Source: Geminicoccus sp036263595 | Lineage (GTDB): Bacteria; Pseudomonadota; Alphaproteobacteria; Geminicoccales; Geminicoccaceae | Length of the DNA stretch: 64,000 nucleotides | Direction: 5' to 3' | NCBI RefSeq assembly: GCF_036263595.1 | Contig: NZ_DATAGQ010000151.1 | Coordinates: 29,990 to 93,989, forward strand | Shown here: positions 1 to 8,781 of the stretch, piece after piece | How the letters are laid out: each line of letters begins with the position of its first letter | Numbering within the stretch: position 1 is the first letter of the stretch | The notes under the pieces: model-generated | The model's input: only the letters and a program-made list of their open reading frames with translations | What the model was told of the DNA's origin: nothing | Database searches by the model: none | Translations under genes and position numbers: made by a program

Positions 1-2
1 CC

Positions 3-665
3 GACCCGGATGCAGGCAGGCAATTCGGGGCCATCTTCCAGCGCCATCCCGGCACGGCGACCGGCGGAGGCTCGCTGCCGACCGCCGAGGCCGCCGTCCT
101 TCGAGTCATGGCGATCCCGTCGCACGGACGGGAAGCCTGGATCGACCCCTCGACCGCCGCGATCATGCAAGCACTCCTGGTCCAGCCCGATGCGACGCCT
201 GGCCGGCCGGTGGCCGACGTGCGCCGCGCGCTCGATCTGACGGAGCGGATCTTGGACCAGTCCTTCGGCTTGGTCGGCCGCGACAGGTCCTGGTACGGCA
301 GCGTTGGCCTCATCATGGCCAGCCTGCGGCGCGAGCTGGTAGGGATCGACCGCCGCTTAAGCTCGCTGCAGGACCGGAACCTGCCGGCAGAACAGCGGGC
401 AACGCTGTCCAGGGAACTGCATGTGGTCGTTGCCGGTCTCTTGCTGGGGCGCGACCTGGACGGCGACGGGCGGGTCGATCCACGCCGGGACGTCGCCGGT
501 TTGCTGCAGTTGCGCGACACGCTAGGCTACGCGACGGTGACTGACGGCGAGGATTGGAACTGCCGGGCCCTGCCGCCGTCTCTGGAGAGTGTCCTGGCCG
601 ATTATCGCCAGGAGATGCTGTGGTGTGATACACCGGCAACGGCGGAGGCGACGCCGCAGTCGTGA
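3..665 (+). CDS. C-terminal part of an unrecognised protein with an EF-hand-like loop (cut by the window edge)
   Basis: The frame is open from the first bases of the window to the TGA at 663-665, so the gene begins upstream and only its last 220 residues are visible; an internal ATG at 108 is probably not the start. I do not recognise the family. Around bases 453-490 there is a calcium-loop-like segment, DLDGDGRVDP, with acids at loop positions 1, 3, 5 and 9. The rest is rich in Leu, Arg and Asp and looks helical and soluble, with no membrane segment and one Cys near the end. The GST-like gene follows 36 bases downstream on the same strand. Calcium binding is only a suggestion. Confidence 0.6.
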   Translation, partial: DPDAGRQFGAIFQRHPGTATGGGSLPTAEAAVLRVMAIPSHGREAWIDPSTAAIMQALLVQPDATPGRPVADVRRALDLTERILDQSFGLVGRDRSWYGSVGLIMASLRRELVGIDRRLSSLQDRNLPAEQRATLSRELHVVVAGLLLGRDLDGDGRVDPRRDVAGLLQLRDTLGYATVTDGEDWNCRALPPSLESVLADYRQEMLWCDTPATAEATPQS

Positions 666-701
666 CCGTAGGTCCGTCCGCAGCTCGATCCTGGTGAACC
701 G

Positions 702-2480
702 TTGCCGGAAGCTTGGAGAACGACGATCCGCCTGGTGATTGGCAGTCGCAACTCGTCCCCTTGGTCGCTCGCGACCTGGCTGGCGATGCGGGTGTTCGAC
801 GTGCCGTTCGAAGACGTGCTGGTACCGCTGGACCGCCCGGAGACGGAAGGTCTGCTGCAGCGCTTCTCGCCTTCCGGGCGGCTGCCCGTGCTGGTCGACG
901 GGAAGGTCACGATCTGGGAATCGCTGGCGATCCTGGAATATCTGGCGGAGCACCATCCGCAGATGTGGCCGGACGATCCCGCGGCGCGGGCACTGGCGCG
1001 TTCGGTCGCCACCGAGATCCATGGCGGGTTCACGGCGCTGGGCACCTTCTTGCCGATGGACATGATCGCGCGGTTCGCGCCGCCTGGCCGGCTGCTGCGC
1101 GCCGTCGCCATGGACGTAAAGCGGATCCGGCGCATCTGGACCGAGTTGCGCGGCACCTACGGGAAAACGGGCGGCGGGCCGTTCCTGTTCGGCAGGTTCA
1201 CGATCGCGGACGCCATGTGTGCCCCGCTCGTCAGCCGCTTTGTGACCTATGCGCTGCCCCAGGATCCGCTCGTCGCGGCCTATGTCGAGGCGGTGATGGG
1301 ACTGCCCGCCATGCGCGAATGGGTGGCAGAGGCCGGCTCAGAAGTCGCCGCCTTCGCCCGCGTGCCGACTCCCCCGTTCCACCGCACGGCGGCCGAGGCG
1401 CCGGTCCTGATCGAGGAGGATGCGCCGCCAGCACCCCGCGCCGCCGGTCTCCTGGGCCTGGACCGTCCTCAGCTCGAGGAAGTGCCGCAGCTTGCACCGG
1501 GCCCTGCTCCCGTCGCGGCCGCGAAGACCATGCCGGCACCTGCAACGGCCCTGGAAGCGAGCCCGGCCGGGAAGGCCGAAGCGCCCCAGGCCGCCGCCGC
1601 GACGGCGGCACCCCCGGCCATTCCGCCCGCGGCCCGGCCACAGCTCGACAAGGTCGACCGGCCTGCCATCGCTTATCTCGACGAGCCTCCCCGGCCGGCT
1701 GCGCGCGAGAACGCGACGGTCGAACGCACGGGACCAGCCTTGCCGCCTTCCGCCGCGGCCAGGGTTCCATCCGTCACCAGCGTGCCGCCGATCGGCTATC
1801 TGGACGAGCCGGCCACGCCACGTCGGGCACCGTCGCCAGGTGCGGTGCCGACTGGGCAGGACGAGGAGCGGCCTCAGCCGGAGCGAGCGGCACCTGCGCC
1901 CATCCCTGCCGTGACCGGCGCGCGCCCCGCCAGAACGTCCTCGCCCGAGCCGGGCCGGTCTCTTCCCGCGCCGGCGACCGGGCATCCACTGACCGTCCCG
2001 CCACGCGAGCCGCGTTTGTCCGCCCCGGCCCAGGTCCCGCCACCGCGCGCCGTGCCACCGGTCCGGCCTCCGGCGCAGCGCCCGTCGGTCGGGTCGCCAC
2101 CTGCCACGCCGCCGCCGGCAACGACGCCGGCGCGACCCATGGCCAGCTCCGACCTGCCCCCGATGGTCAGACTCCGCCGGCCGGGGACCGCCGGGATGGA
2201 CGATCCGGGCCTGCTGTCGAACCGGTTCGCGCGCGCCATCGCTGGCAACCGGCCGAGCGAATCCGGCGTGCCGGAAAGCCCGCCGGTCCGCCGTCCGAGC
2301 GCCGGAACCAGGCCGCCTGCGGCACAGAAGGACCCAGCAACGCCCGCCGACCCCGCTGCAGATCCAGGGTCCGTCGGGCCGGCCAGGCCTGCTCCCGTCC
2401 CGGAACCGCCAGCCGGACCGAGGACGATCCGTCCCTCCTCGATCAAGCCGATCGGGTTTTCGGGTCAGCGCCGGCGCTGA
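702..2480 (+). CDS. Glutathione S-transferase-like protein with a 360-residue Pro/Ala-rich tail
   Basis: Residues 7-220 look like a cytosolic glutathione transferase. The thioredoxin-like half has an N-terminal Ser motif (RNSSPWS, residues 16-22), a probable cis-Pro in LPVLVDG near 61, and the glutathione-contacting WESLAI near 72. An all-helical half ends near 215. Typical family members stop there, but this frame runs on to residue 592 as low-complexity Pro/Ala/Arg sequence. The tail contains IAYLDEP (323-329) and IGYLDEP (364-370) and ends with IKPIGFSGQRRR. The start is a TTG at 702; a GTG at 735 is possible but would cut into the first strand. The tail is probably disordered and may be a docking region (inference). 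Confidence 0.75.
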   Translation: MPEAWRTTIRLVIGSRNSSPWSLATWLAMRVFDVPFEDVLVPLDRPETEGLLQRFSPSGRLPVLVDGKVTIWESLAILEYLAEHHPQMWPDDPAARALARSVATEIHGGFTALGTFLPMDMIARFAPPGRLLRAVAMDVKRIRRIWTELRGTYGKTGGGPFLFGRFTIADAMCAPLVSRFVTYALPQDPLVAAYVEAVMGLPAMREWVAEAGSEVAAFARVPTPPFHRTAAEAPVLIEEDAPPAPRAAGLLGLDRPQLEEVPQLAPGPAPVAAAKTMPAPATALEASPAGKAEAPQAAAATAAPPAIPPAARPQLDKVDRPAIAYLDEPPRPAARENATVERTGPALPPSAAARVPSVTSVPPIGYLDEPATPRRAPSPGAVPTGQDEERPQPERAAPAPIPAVTGARPARTSSPEPGRSLPAPATGHPLTVPPREPRLSAPAQVPPPRAVPPVRPPAQRPSVGSPPATPPPATTPARPMASSDLPPMVRLRRPGTAGMDDPGLLSNRFARAIAGNRPSESGVPESPPVRRPSAGTRPPAAQKDPATPADPAADPGSVGPARPAPVPEPPAGPRTIRPSSIKPIGFSGQRRR

Positions 2481-3448
2481 CCGCAGCTCGCTGCCGGTCC
2501 GCAGGACCAGCCAGGCGCCGCGGCAGGAAAGCGTCCCGTCCTTCAGAAACCCCTCGCGCCCGGCCTTCGGGACCGGTCGACTTGCCAAGCCAGGCAGCGA
2601 CCTCGCAGCGGGTGCCCCTAGGCCGACGATGGCGGTGGAGCCACGGGAGCGGCCTTGATCGACCCTGTCGGTGCACAGGCAGACAACTGATCCTGCCCTC
2701 CGGGCCAGAACATGCTCCCGTCCTCAACGTCCACCTGATCGGGGTCATGGTGGCTTGCACAGGCCCGTGCCGGCAAACGGGGCCTACGTCACGCCGCCAC
2801 GCAAGCGCCAAGACGCTTGCTGGCCAAGCCAGGCCCGCAGCTGGCTGCGGGCGTCCGGCGGATGCCATTTGTGGCCGAACCCGCGCTCGTCTCGCTGCCC
2901 CTTCCGTTCCCTGACCCGCCGGTCCCGGCCAGGGATCCGTGCGGTACCGCCCTCGAACGACCACCGTCATTCGTTCGCGGACAGCACCCTGCAACAGGAA
3001 GCAGGCCTAGCGATCATGGCAGGAAGCGACCCAGGCGCTTTCGGCAGACGGCACTCCCGGAGCCGCGAGCGCCGCGCTCCTGGTCCAGCGGCTTCTCTCG
3101 CCCGCGTAGCGCGGGCGGTGGGAGCGGACAAGGGCGGGGGTTCGAGCCATGCCGTTCCCGACATGGGTGAAAGAGCGGCCAATCCATGTTCGCCACCAGG
3201 TGCCCGCGATACAAGGCGGATGGCTTCCCCTTGGCCTGCGCCGCCGCGCCACGCCGCCGCGGCCGCGCCGGGGCGACGTCTCCTGCCCCTCGCGGGCTTG
3301 ATCGGTCCGGCGCCGATACCGACATCAGCCGGGTTCGTCCGTCCGTTGCTGGCCGGCCAGCCGGAGCAGGCTCTTCCCCGGCATGGCTCGTGGCACTAGG
3401 TTGCGCCCGGTCACGAGCCCGACGTCCGTTCCTTTCCATGGAAGCCGC
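2481..3448. other. Long stretch (968 bases) without a credible gene
   Basis: Between the GST-like gene and the ferredoxin reductase, reading frames exist on both strands but their products are Arg/Pro/Gly-rich, resemble no family I know, and lack a convincing ribosome-binding site. The region is as GC-rich as its surroundings. The only clear structure is a perfect GC hairpin at 3099-3117. It could hold a degenerate gene, a structured RNA, or simply the leader of the downstream operon. Confidence 0.5.
3099..3117. other. Perfect GC-rich stem-loop
   Basis: Eight perfect pairs (CGCCCGCG and CGCGGGCG) close a three-base TAG loop. There is no T-run on either side, so it is not a classical intrinsic terminator. 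It lies inside the long gene-free stretch. Confidence 0.45.
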
Positions 3449-4519
3449 ATGTCCCCGACCCTGCCCGAAGAGGCGACTTCGACCAGCAGCGACGAGCCGG
3501 TCCGCACCGACATGATCGTCATCGGTGCGGGCCCGACCGGCCTGTTCACCGTGTTCGAGGCCGGCCTTTTAGGCCTGCGCTGCCATCTGGTCGACAACCT
3601 GGACAAGCCGGGCGGGCAGTGCGCGGAGCTCTACCCGGACAAGCCGATCTACGACATTCCGGCCCTGCCCCGCTGCACCGGCCAGGAGCTGACCGACAAT
3701 CTGTTGGAGCAGGCGCGTCCCTTTGCGCCGGAGTTCCATCTGAACCAGCAGGCCGAGCGCCTGACGCGGCTGGACGACGGCCACTGGCAGCTGGTCACCT
3801 CGATCGGCACCGTGCTGGAAGCGCCGGTCATCGTGGTGGCGGCGGGTGCCGGCAGCTTCGTGCCGCGCCGCCTGCCGCTGCCGGAGGCCGAGGGCTTCGA
3901 GGGCACCAGCCTCCATTACGCCGTCCGCAAGATGGAGCATTTCCGCGACCGCCGCCTGCTGGTGGCCGGCGGCGGCGACTCCGCGCTGGACTGGCTCTTG
4001 AACCTCCAGCCGATCGCCCGCTCGGCAGCACTCGTGCATCGCCGTGACGAATTCCGCGCCGCCCCCGATTCGGTCGAGAAGATGCGGGCGCTGGTTGCGG
4101 CCGGGCAGGTCGGCCTGCATTTCGGGCAGATCGCCAAGCTGCACGGCAGCGACGGGCGCCTGGAAGCCGTGACGCTCGGCAAGACGGGCGGCGGCGAGGA
4201 AACCGTCGAGTGCGACACGGTGCTGGCCTTCTTCGGGCTGAAGATGGAGTTGGGGCCGCTGGCCAGCTGGGGACTCAACCTCGAGCGCAACCTGATCAAG
4301 GTCGACACCGAGGCGTTCGAGACCTCGCAGCCCGGCATCTTCGCGATCGGCGACATCTGCACCTATCCCGGCAAGCTGAAGCTGATCCTGTCGGGCTTCC
4401 ATGAGGCGGCCCTGATGTGCCAGAAGGCGCACAAGTACTGCCGGCCGGAGCAGAAGCTCGTGTTCCGCTACACGACATCTTCGACGGAACTGCACAAACG
4501 CCTGGGCGTGGCCGACTGA
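3449..4519 (+). CDS. Thioredoxin-reductase-type ferredoxin--NAD(P)+ reductase
   Basis: This flavoprotein would move electrons between NADPH and ferredoxin in the cytoplasm. A FAD-binding GAGPTG lies near residue 26, GGQC near 55, the NADP-binding AGGGDSALDW near 173, and the second FAD motif GDICTYPGK near 317. The CxxC redox pair of true thioredoxin reductases is absent. The C-terminal STELHKRLGV is typical of the TrxR-like ferredoxin reductase group. The chosen ATG at 3449 (356 residues) follows a GGAAG; an upstream in-frame ATG at 3383 would add 22 residues unlike the family. A [2Fe-2S] ferredoxin gene starts 49 bases downstream, which supports the assignment. Confidence 0.85.
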   Translation: MSPTLPEEATSTSSDEPVRTDMIVIGAGPTGLFTVFEAGLLGLRCHLVDNLDKPGGQCAELYPDKPIYDIPALPRCTGQELTDNLLEQARPFAPEFHLNQQAERLTRLDDGHWQLVTSIGTVLEAPVIVVAAGAGSFVPRRLPLPEAEGFEGTSLHYAVRKMEHFRDRRLLVAGGGDSALDWLLNLQPIARSAALVHRRDEFRAAPDSVEKMRALVAAGQVGLHFGQIAKLHGSDGRLEAVTLGKTGGGEETVECDTVLAFFGLKMELGPLASWGLNLERNLIKVDTEAFETSQPGIFAIGDICTYPGKLKLILSGFHEAALMCQKAHKYCRPEQKLVFRYTTSSTELHKRLGVAD

Positions 4520-4568
4520 CGTCGCCGTTTGTCGCCCATCGACCACCACCGAACATGGATCGCCGCGC

Positions 4569-4883
4569 ATGGCCGAATTGATCGTCATCGACCGCGAAGG
4601 AGTCGAGCACAGCATCACCGCGACCACCGGCTGGTCGGTGATGGAGATCGTGCGCGAAGCCGACCTCCCGATCGAAGCGGCCTGCGGCGGCTGCTGCGCC
4701 TGTGCCACCTGCCATGTCTACGTGTCCGGCGACTGGCTTTCCCGCCTGCCCGAAGTCGGCAAGGACGAGAGCAACATGCTGGACGAGGCGTTCCAGGTCC
4801 AGGACAACTCCCGGCTGTCCTGCCAGATCAAGTTCACCGAGGAACTGGACGGCCTGACCGTCACCCTCGCCCCGGAATTCTGA
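4569..4883 (+). CDS. [2Fe-2S] ferredoxin, adrenodoxin type
   Basis: This small electron carrier has 104 residues. The cluster ligands follow the adrenodoxin pattern C-x5-C-x2-C in ACGGCCACATC, with the fourth Cys in RLSCQI near the C-terminus. CHVYVSGDW after the third ligand is also typical. It lies just downstream of the ferredoxin reductase gene and is probably its redox partner; likely acceptors such as a P450, oxygenase or Fe-S assembly machinery are not in view. Its TGA ends one base before the stop codon of the convergent hydrolase gene, leaving no room for a separate terminator. Confidence 0.9.
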   Translation: MAELIVIDREGVEHSITATTGWSVMEIVREADLPIEAACGGCCACATCHVYVSGDWLSRLPEVGKDESNMLDEAFQVQDNSRLSCQIKFTEELDGLTVTLAPEF

Positions 4884-4884
4884 G

Positions 4885-5763
4885 CTAGACCGCGTTCGGG
4901 GCCGGCCCGCACAGCCAGTCGGCCACGACCTCGATCTGGTCCCGCTCGCCCAAGGATGGGGCGTGCCCGCAGTCGAGCAGGGTGACCAGCTCGGCCCGCG
5001 GTCCGCGATGGGTCATCTCCTGGGCGACTGACGTGGGCAGGAGCGCGCTTTCCGCACCGCGCAGCAGGAGGGTCGGGCAGGCGATCGCGTCGTAGCGCGG
5101 CCACAGGTCGATATCGGCCGCTTCCGTCTGCGTGAACGGCAGCTTGATTGCCGGGTCGTAATGCATCCGCCAGTCATGGCCGACCTTGCGTGCCGACCAG
5201 CGGGCAAGGTCCCGCCACCAGCCATCGTCCAGATGCCGCCCGAACCCGGCATGGATCGTGCGCAGATGCCGCTCGACCGCCTCCAGGTCGGGAAAGCGCA
5301 GGTCCAGCCCCAGATAGGCGCCGATCGGCGCCAACGCCTCCTTCGGCACGAACGCGCCGATGTCGTTCAGCACCAGCCGGCGGATCGGGCCGTCGACGCT
5401 GCCGGCGATCTCCATCCCGATCAGCCCGCCCATCGAGGTGCCGAGCCAGTCCACCGAGGACAGGCCCAGCATGCCGAGCCAAGTACGCAGGCAGTCCGCA
5501 TAGACCGGCACCACGTAGTGCGCCGGATTGGAGAGCCAGGAGCTGCCGCCACGGCCAGGTACGTCGACTGCCAGCACCCTTGCACCGCGCAGGGCCAGTT
5601 CCGTCGCGATCCGGTCGAAGTCGTGGGCGTTGCGGGTGAGGCCATGGACACAGACGATCACCTGACCGGCGGCATGGTCGCTATGCTCCAGCCAGTGCAG
5701 CTCGATCGTGCCGTCGTCCGGCGTCTGCAAGGTGCATCGTTCGCTTCGCATGAAGCGCAGCAT
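4885..5763 (-). CDS. Alpha/beta hydrolase
   Basis: A soluble alpha/beta-hydrolase of about 292 residues. The oxyanion-hole motif VCVHGLTRN is followed by the nucleophile elbow GTSMGG (Ser), a probable acid near LLLRGAESALL, and the catalytic His in LDCGHAPSL near the end. The fold points to ester, lactone or C-C bond hydrolysis, but the substrate cannot be read from the sequence. I chose the ATG at 5763 (MLRFMRSERC). The longer frame to 5862 would leave only five bases before the divergent bpt gene, and its extra residues are Arg/Pro-rich without homology. Its 3' end abuts the ferredoxin gene. Confidence 0.8.
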   Translation of the reverse strand: MLRFMRSERCTLQTPDDGTIELHWLEHSDHAAGQVIVCVHGLTRNAHDFDRIATELALRGARVLAVDVPGRGGSSWLSNPAHYVVPVYADCLRTWLGMLGLSSVDWLGTSMGGLIGMEIAGSVDGPIRRLVLNDIGAFVPKEALAPIGAYLGLDLRFPDLEAVERHLRTIHAGFGRHLDDGWWRDLARWSARKVGHDWRMHYDPAIKLPFTQTEAADIDLWPRYDAIACPTLLLRGAESALLPTSVAQEMTHRGPRAELVTLLDCGHAPSLGERDQIEVVADWLCGPAPNAV

Positions 5764-5867
5764 CGGGCGGCCGCCCGTGCCGGTCAACGGATCACGGAGC
5801 CGCCGCCTGTTCCAGTGAATCGGTTGCATGCGGCGGTTGATGATCTGGCCGTGATCGGCCACTTGAA

Positions 5868-6659
5868 GTGGACGTGCTGCTGGAGATCCGCTTGTCCATC
5901 GACCTGCCGCCCAGTCCGCGCCATGCGCTGCGCCAATTCTACACCACCGGTCCCGCCCCCTGCCCCTATCTGGAAGGCCGGACGGAGCGGCGGATCTACA
6001 CGCTCCTGCGCCGCCACCCGCAGGAACAGGAGATCTTCGACCGGCTCAGCGAAAGCGGGTTCCGGCGCAGCCAGAACCTGATGTACCGGCCGGCCTGCCC
6101 CGGCTGCAACGCCTGCGTCCCCGTCCGCATCCCCGTCGACCGGTTCGTGCCGACCCGCAACGAGCGCAAGGTCCTCAAGCACAACGCCGACCTCACGATG
6201 CAGCCGGCTGCCGCGGTTGCGACCACCGAGCACTGGGAGCTGTTCCGCCGCTATCTCGGCGCGCGGCACGGCGATGGCGGCATGGCGGCCATGACCCGTG
6301 CCGATTTCGAGGCTATGGTGAGCGACTGGACGGTGGCCTCCCTGCTGATGGAGGGCCGCGACCCGTCGGGTCGCCTGCTGGCCGTCAGCCTCACCGATCG
6401 CCTCGCCTCGGGCTATTCCGGCGTCTACAAGTTCTTCGAGCCGACCGAGACCAGGCGCAGTCTCGGCACCTGGACGATCCTCCAGCTTGTGGAACAGGCG
6501 CGCCTGGATGGTCTGGCTTATGTCTATCTCGGCTACTGGATCGCCGGCAGCGAGAAGATGGACTACAAGGTCAGGTTCCGGCCGATCGAGCAGCTGACGG
6601 CCGAAGGCTGGGCGGACCTGCCCGAGCCATCGGCCGGCGGCACCGGACCGACCGACTGA
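5868..6659 (+). CDS. bpt: Arginyl/leucyl-tRNA--protein transferase (Bpt)
   Basis: It transfers an amino acid from tRNA to the N-terminus of proteins carrying secondary destabilising residues, marking them for ClpAP through the N-degron pathway. The protein (263 residues) shows the family N-terminus GPAPCPYLEGR, then MYRPACPGCNACVPVRIPVD with its Cys cluster, and the acyl-transferase fold motifs YSGVYKFFEP and YVYLGYWI. In bacteria this ATE-like family is usually Bpt, using leucine on Asp/Glu ends. The start is GTG at 5868, with another GTG at 5874. acuI follows after 19 bases and may be co-transcribed. The companion enzyme Aat is encoded 3.5 kb downstream. Confidence 0.9.
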   Translation: MDVLLEIRLSIDLPPSPRHALRQFYTTGPAPCPYLEGRTERRIYTLLRRHPQEQEIFDRLSESGFRRSQNLMYRPACPGCNACVPVRIPVDRFVPTRNERKVLKHNADLTMQPAAAVATTEHWELFRRYLGARHGDGGMAAMTRADFEAMVSDWTVASLLMEGRDPSGRLLAVSLTDRLASGYSGVYKFFEPTETRRSLGTWTILQLVEQARLDGLAYVYLGYWIAGSEKMDYKVRFRPIEQLTAEGWADLPEPSAGGTGPTD

Positions 6660-6678
6660 CCATGACAGGGAGCGCAGC

Positions 6679-7674
6679 ATGACGGACCGGTTCAAGGCGA
6701 TCGTCCTGGACCAGGCGGACGGCAAGACGACGGCACGCCTGGCCGAACTTGCCGAGAGCGACCTCATGCCGGGCAACGTCACCGTGGATGTCGCCTGGTC
6801 GACCCTGAACTACAAGGACGCGCTGGCGACCACCGGCAGCGCGCCGATCGTGCGCAGCTTTCCGTTCGTGCCGGGCATCGACTTTGCCGGCACCGTCCGC
6901 TCCTCCGGGGATGAGCGCTACCGGCCAGGCGACGAGGTCGTGCTGACCGGCTGGGGCGTCGGCGAACGCCATTTCGGCGGGCTTGCCCAGCGCGCACGCG
7001 TGTCGGCGGACTGGCTGGTGCCGATGCCGGATGGACTGACGTCGCGGACGGCCATGACGATCGGCACCGCAGGCTTCACGGCAGCGCTCTGCGTGCTGGA
7101 ACTGGAGCGGCAGGGGGTGACGCCACATTCCGGCGAGGTGGTGGTCACCGGTGCCGCTGGGGGCGTCGGCAGCGTCGCCGTGGCGATGCTGGCCGCGGCC
7201 GGGTTCCGCGTCGTGGCCTCAACGGGCAAGACGACCGAGGCCGACTGGCTGCACGGCCTGGGCGCTGCCGACGTGATCGACCGGCGCCTGTTCCTCACGC
7301 CTGGCAAGGGACCGCTCGACAAGGCGCGCTTTGCCGGTGCCGTCGATACGGTAGGTGGCGCTACCCTGGCGGGGCTGTTGCGGACGATGTCGGCCGGAAG
7401 CACGGTGACGGCGGTCGGCAATGCCGGCGGGGCCGAGCTGTCGACCACGGTGTTCCCGTTCATCCTCCGGGGCGTGCGGCTGTGCGGGGTGGACTCGGTG
7501 CAGGTGCCGTTCGAGCCGCGCCAACAGGCTTGGCGGCGCCTGGCCAGGGACCTCGGCCCCGACAGCCTGGCCGCGATCACCAGCACGATCGGGCTGGCCG
7601 ACGTCCCGGCCGCGGCGGCGGGCTTCCTGCAGGGCGCCGTGAAAGGCCGGATCGTGGTGGACACGCAGGGCTAG
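6679..7674 (+). CDS. acuI: YhdH/YhfP-family quinone oxidoreductase, probable acrylyl-CoA reductase (AcuI)
   Basis: A medium-chain, zinc-free reductase (331 residues) that would reduce acrylyl-CoA to propionyl-CoA with NADPH. This detoxifies acrylate-type intermediates from 3-hydroxypropionate or DMSP metabolism. The GroES-like half contains STLNYKDALA and PGIDFAGTV, and the nucleotide-binding half contains VTGAAGGVGSVA. The zinc ligands of alcohol dehydrogenases are missing, as expected for this family. The position between bpt and aroQ gives no metabolic hint, so AcuI rather than a general quinone reductase is a family-level assignment. Confidence 0.85.
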   Translation: MTDRFKAIVLDQADGKTTARLAELAESDLMPGNVTVDVAWSTLNYKDALATTGSAPIVRSFPFVPGIDFAGTVRSSGDERYRPGDEVVLTGWGVGERHFGGLAQRARVSADWLVPMPDGLTSRTAMTIGTAGFTAALCVLELERQGVTPHSGEVVVTGAAGGVGSVAVAMLAAAGFRVVASTGKTTEADWLHGLGAADVIDRRLFLTPGKGPLDKARFAGAVDTVGGATLAGLLRTMSAGSTVTAVGNAGGAELSTTVFPFILRGVRLCGVDSVQVPFEPRQQAWRRLARDLGPDSLAAITSTIGLADVPAAAAGFLQGAVKGRIVVDTQG

Positions 7675-7855
7675 CGGACCGGCCCGCCAGCCCGCCCCGG
7701 CCATTCCACATGCACGAGCGGGCTTCCGCAGACCGGCCGCCCGTGCTACGTGCCGCCGCCGCGGACCAACGTCTTGACGGTGGCCCATGCCGCTTTGGCG
7801 GACAGCCGTCCGAGCCGTGGCCTTCAACGATCAATAACCGCGATCGATCCCGACC

Positions 7856-8317
7856 TTGCCGAACATCATGGTCCTGAACGGGCCGAACCTGAACATGCTG
7901 GGCTTGCGCCAGCCGGACATCTATGGCCGGACGACGCTCGCCGACGTTCATGCGATGGTGGAGAACGAGGCGCTGGCCCTGGGCTGCAGCGTGGACTTCC
8001 GGCAGAGCAACCATGAAGGCGTGCTCATCGACTGGATCCATGAGGCGCGCACGCGGGCCGATGCGATCGTGATCAATCCCGGTGGGCTGACCCACACCTC
8101 GGTGGCACTCATGGATGCGCTGTCGGCGGCGGAAAAGCCGGTCGTGGAGATCCACCTCTCCAACGTCCACCGCCGTGAGCCGTTTCGGCACCACTCCTAC
8201 GTGTCGCTCGTTGCTACCGGCGTGATCTGCGGTTTCGGTGCCCATGGCTATGTCCTGGCGCTGCGTGCGGCTCACGACCTTTTGTCCCGTTCCCCTGCCG
8301 TTGCTCGAGATCAATGA
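7856..8317 (+). CDS. aroQ: 3-dehydroquinate dehydratase, type II
   Basis: It catalyses the third shikimate-pathway step, 3-dehydroquinate to 3-dehydroshikimate, as a cytoplasmic dodecamer. At 153 residues it has the usual length. The family motifs are present: LNGPNLNMLG, the catalytic Tyr in PDIYG, INPGGLTHTSVAL, and HLSNVHRREPFRHHS. The start is TTG at 7856; an ATG at 7868 is possible but would remove the first conserved strand. Its TGA overlaps the accB start (ATGA). The aroQ-accB-accC order is common in proteobacteria. Confidence 0.95.
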   Translation: MPNIMVLNGPNLNMLGLRQPDIYGRTTLADVHAMVENEALALGCSVDFRQSNHEGVLIDWIHEARTRADAIVINPGGLTHTSVALMDALSAAEKPVVEIHLSNVHRREPFRHHSYVSLVATGVICGFGAHGYVLALRAAHDLLSRSPAVARDQ

Positions 8318-8781
8318 TGGCCAAGCTCGACGTCGAAACGAACTTCATCGAGAAGCTGGCGGAACTCCTCCAGCGTACCGGCCTGACCGAGATCGAGATC
8401 AACCAGGGCACCACGCGGATCCGCGTGGCCCGGCAGATCCAGATGGCGCCCATGGACGTCACGGCGCCCGTCTACCTGCAGGCACCCCAGGTCCCGCCGG
8501 CGGGACCCGCCGCCGCGGAGCCGGCGCCCGGGCCGGATGCCTCCCATCCCGGCATCGTCAAGTCGCCGATGGTCGGCACCGTCTATCTGGCGCCGGAGCC
8601 AGGCATGCCGCCCTATGCGGGAGTCGGCTCGGAGGTGAAGGAAGGGCAGACGCTGCTGATCATCGAGGCGATGAAGGTCATGAACGCGATCCGGGCGCCC
8701 AAGGCCGGGCGGGTCTTGCGGGTGTTCGTCGAGAACGCGGCACCCGTGGAATTCGGTGAACCACTCCTCGTCCTGGAGTGA
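8314..8781 (+). CDS. accB: Biotin carboxyl carrier protein of acetyl-CoA carboxylase
   Basis: This is the swinging arm of acetyl-CoA carboxylase, the first step of fatty-acid synthesis. The 155-residue protein has a helical N-terminus, an Ala/Pro-rich linker (about 50-75), and a biotinyl domain with the modified Lys in EAMKVMN. The start is ATG at 8314, overlapping the aroQ stop, or the adjacent ATG at 8317. The end overlaps the accC GTG (GTGA), so carrier and carboxylase are likely translated in step. Confidence 0.97.
   Translation: MMAKLDVETNFIEKLAELLQRTGLTEIEINQGTTRIRVARQIQMAPMDVTAPVYLQAPQVPPAGPAAAEPAPGPDASHPGIVKSPMVGTVYLAPEPGMPPYAGVGSEVKEGQTLLIIEAMKVMNAIRAPKAGRVLRVFVENAAPVEFGEPLLVLE

Noticed and set aside
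2618..2713. 31-codon minus-strand frame with an upstream GAGG
   Set aside because: Too short and of no recognisable composition; nothing besides the weak ribosome-binding site supports it.
713..2914. 733-codon frame overlapping the GST-like gene
   Set aside because: Arg/Gly/Ala-rich out-of-frame shadow; the GST motifs lie in the other frame.
3120..3180. tRNA-like GGTTCGAG segment
   Set aside because: It resembles a T arm, but the flanking bases do not pair and no acceptor or anticodon stem can be drawn.
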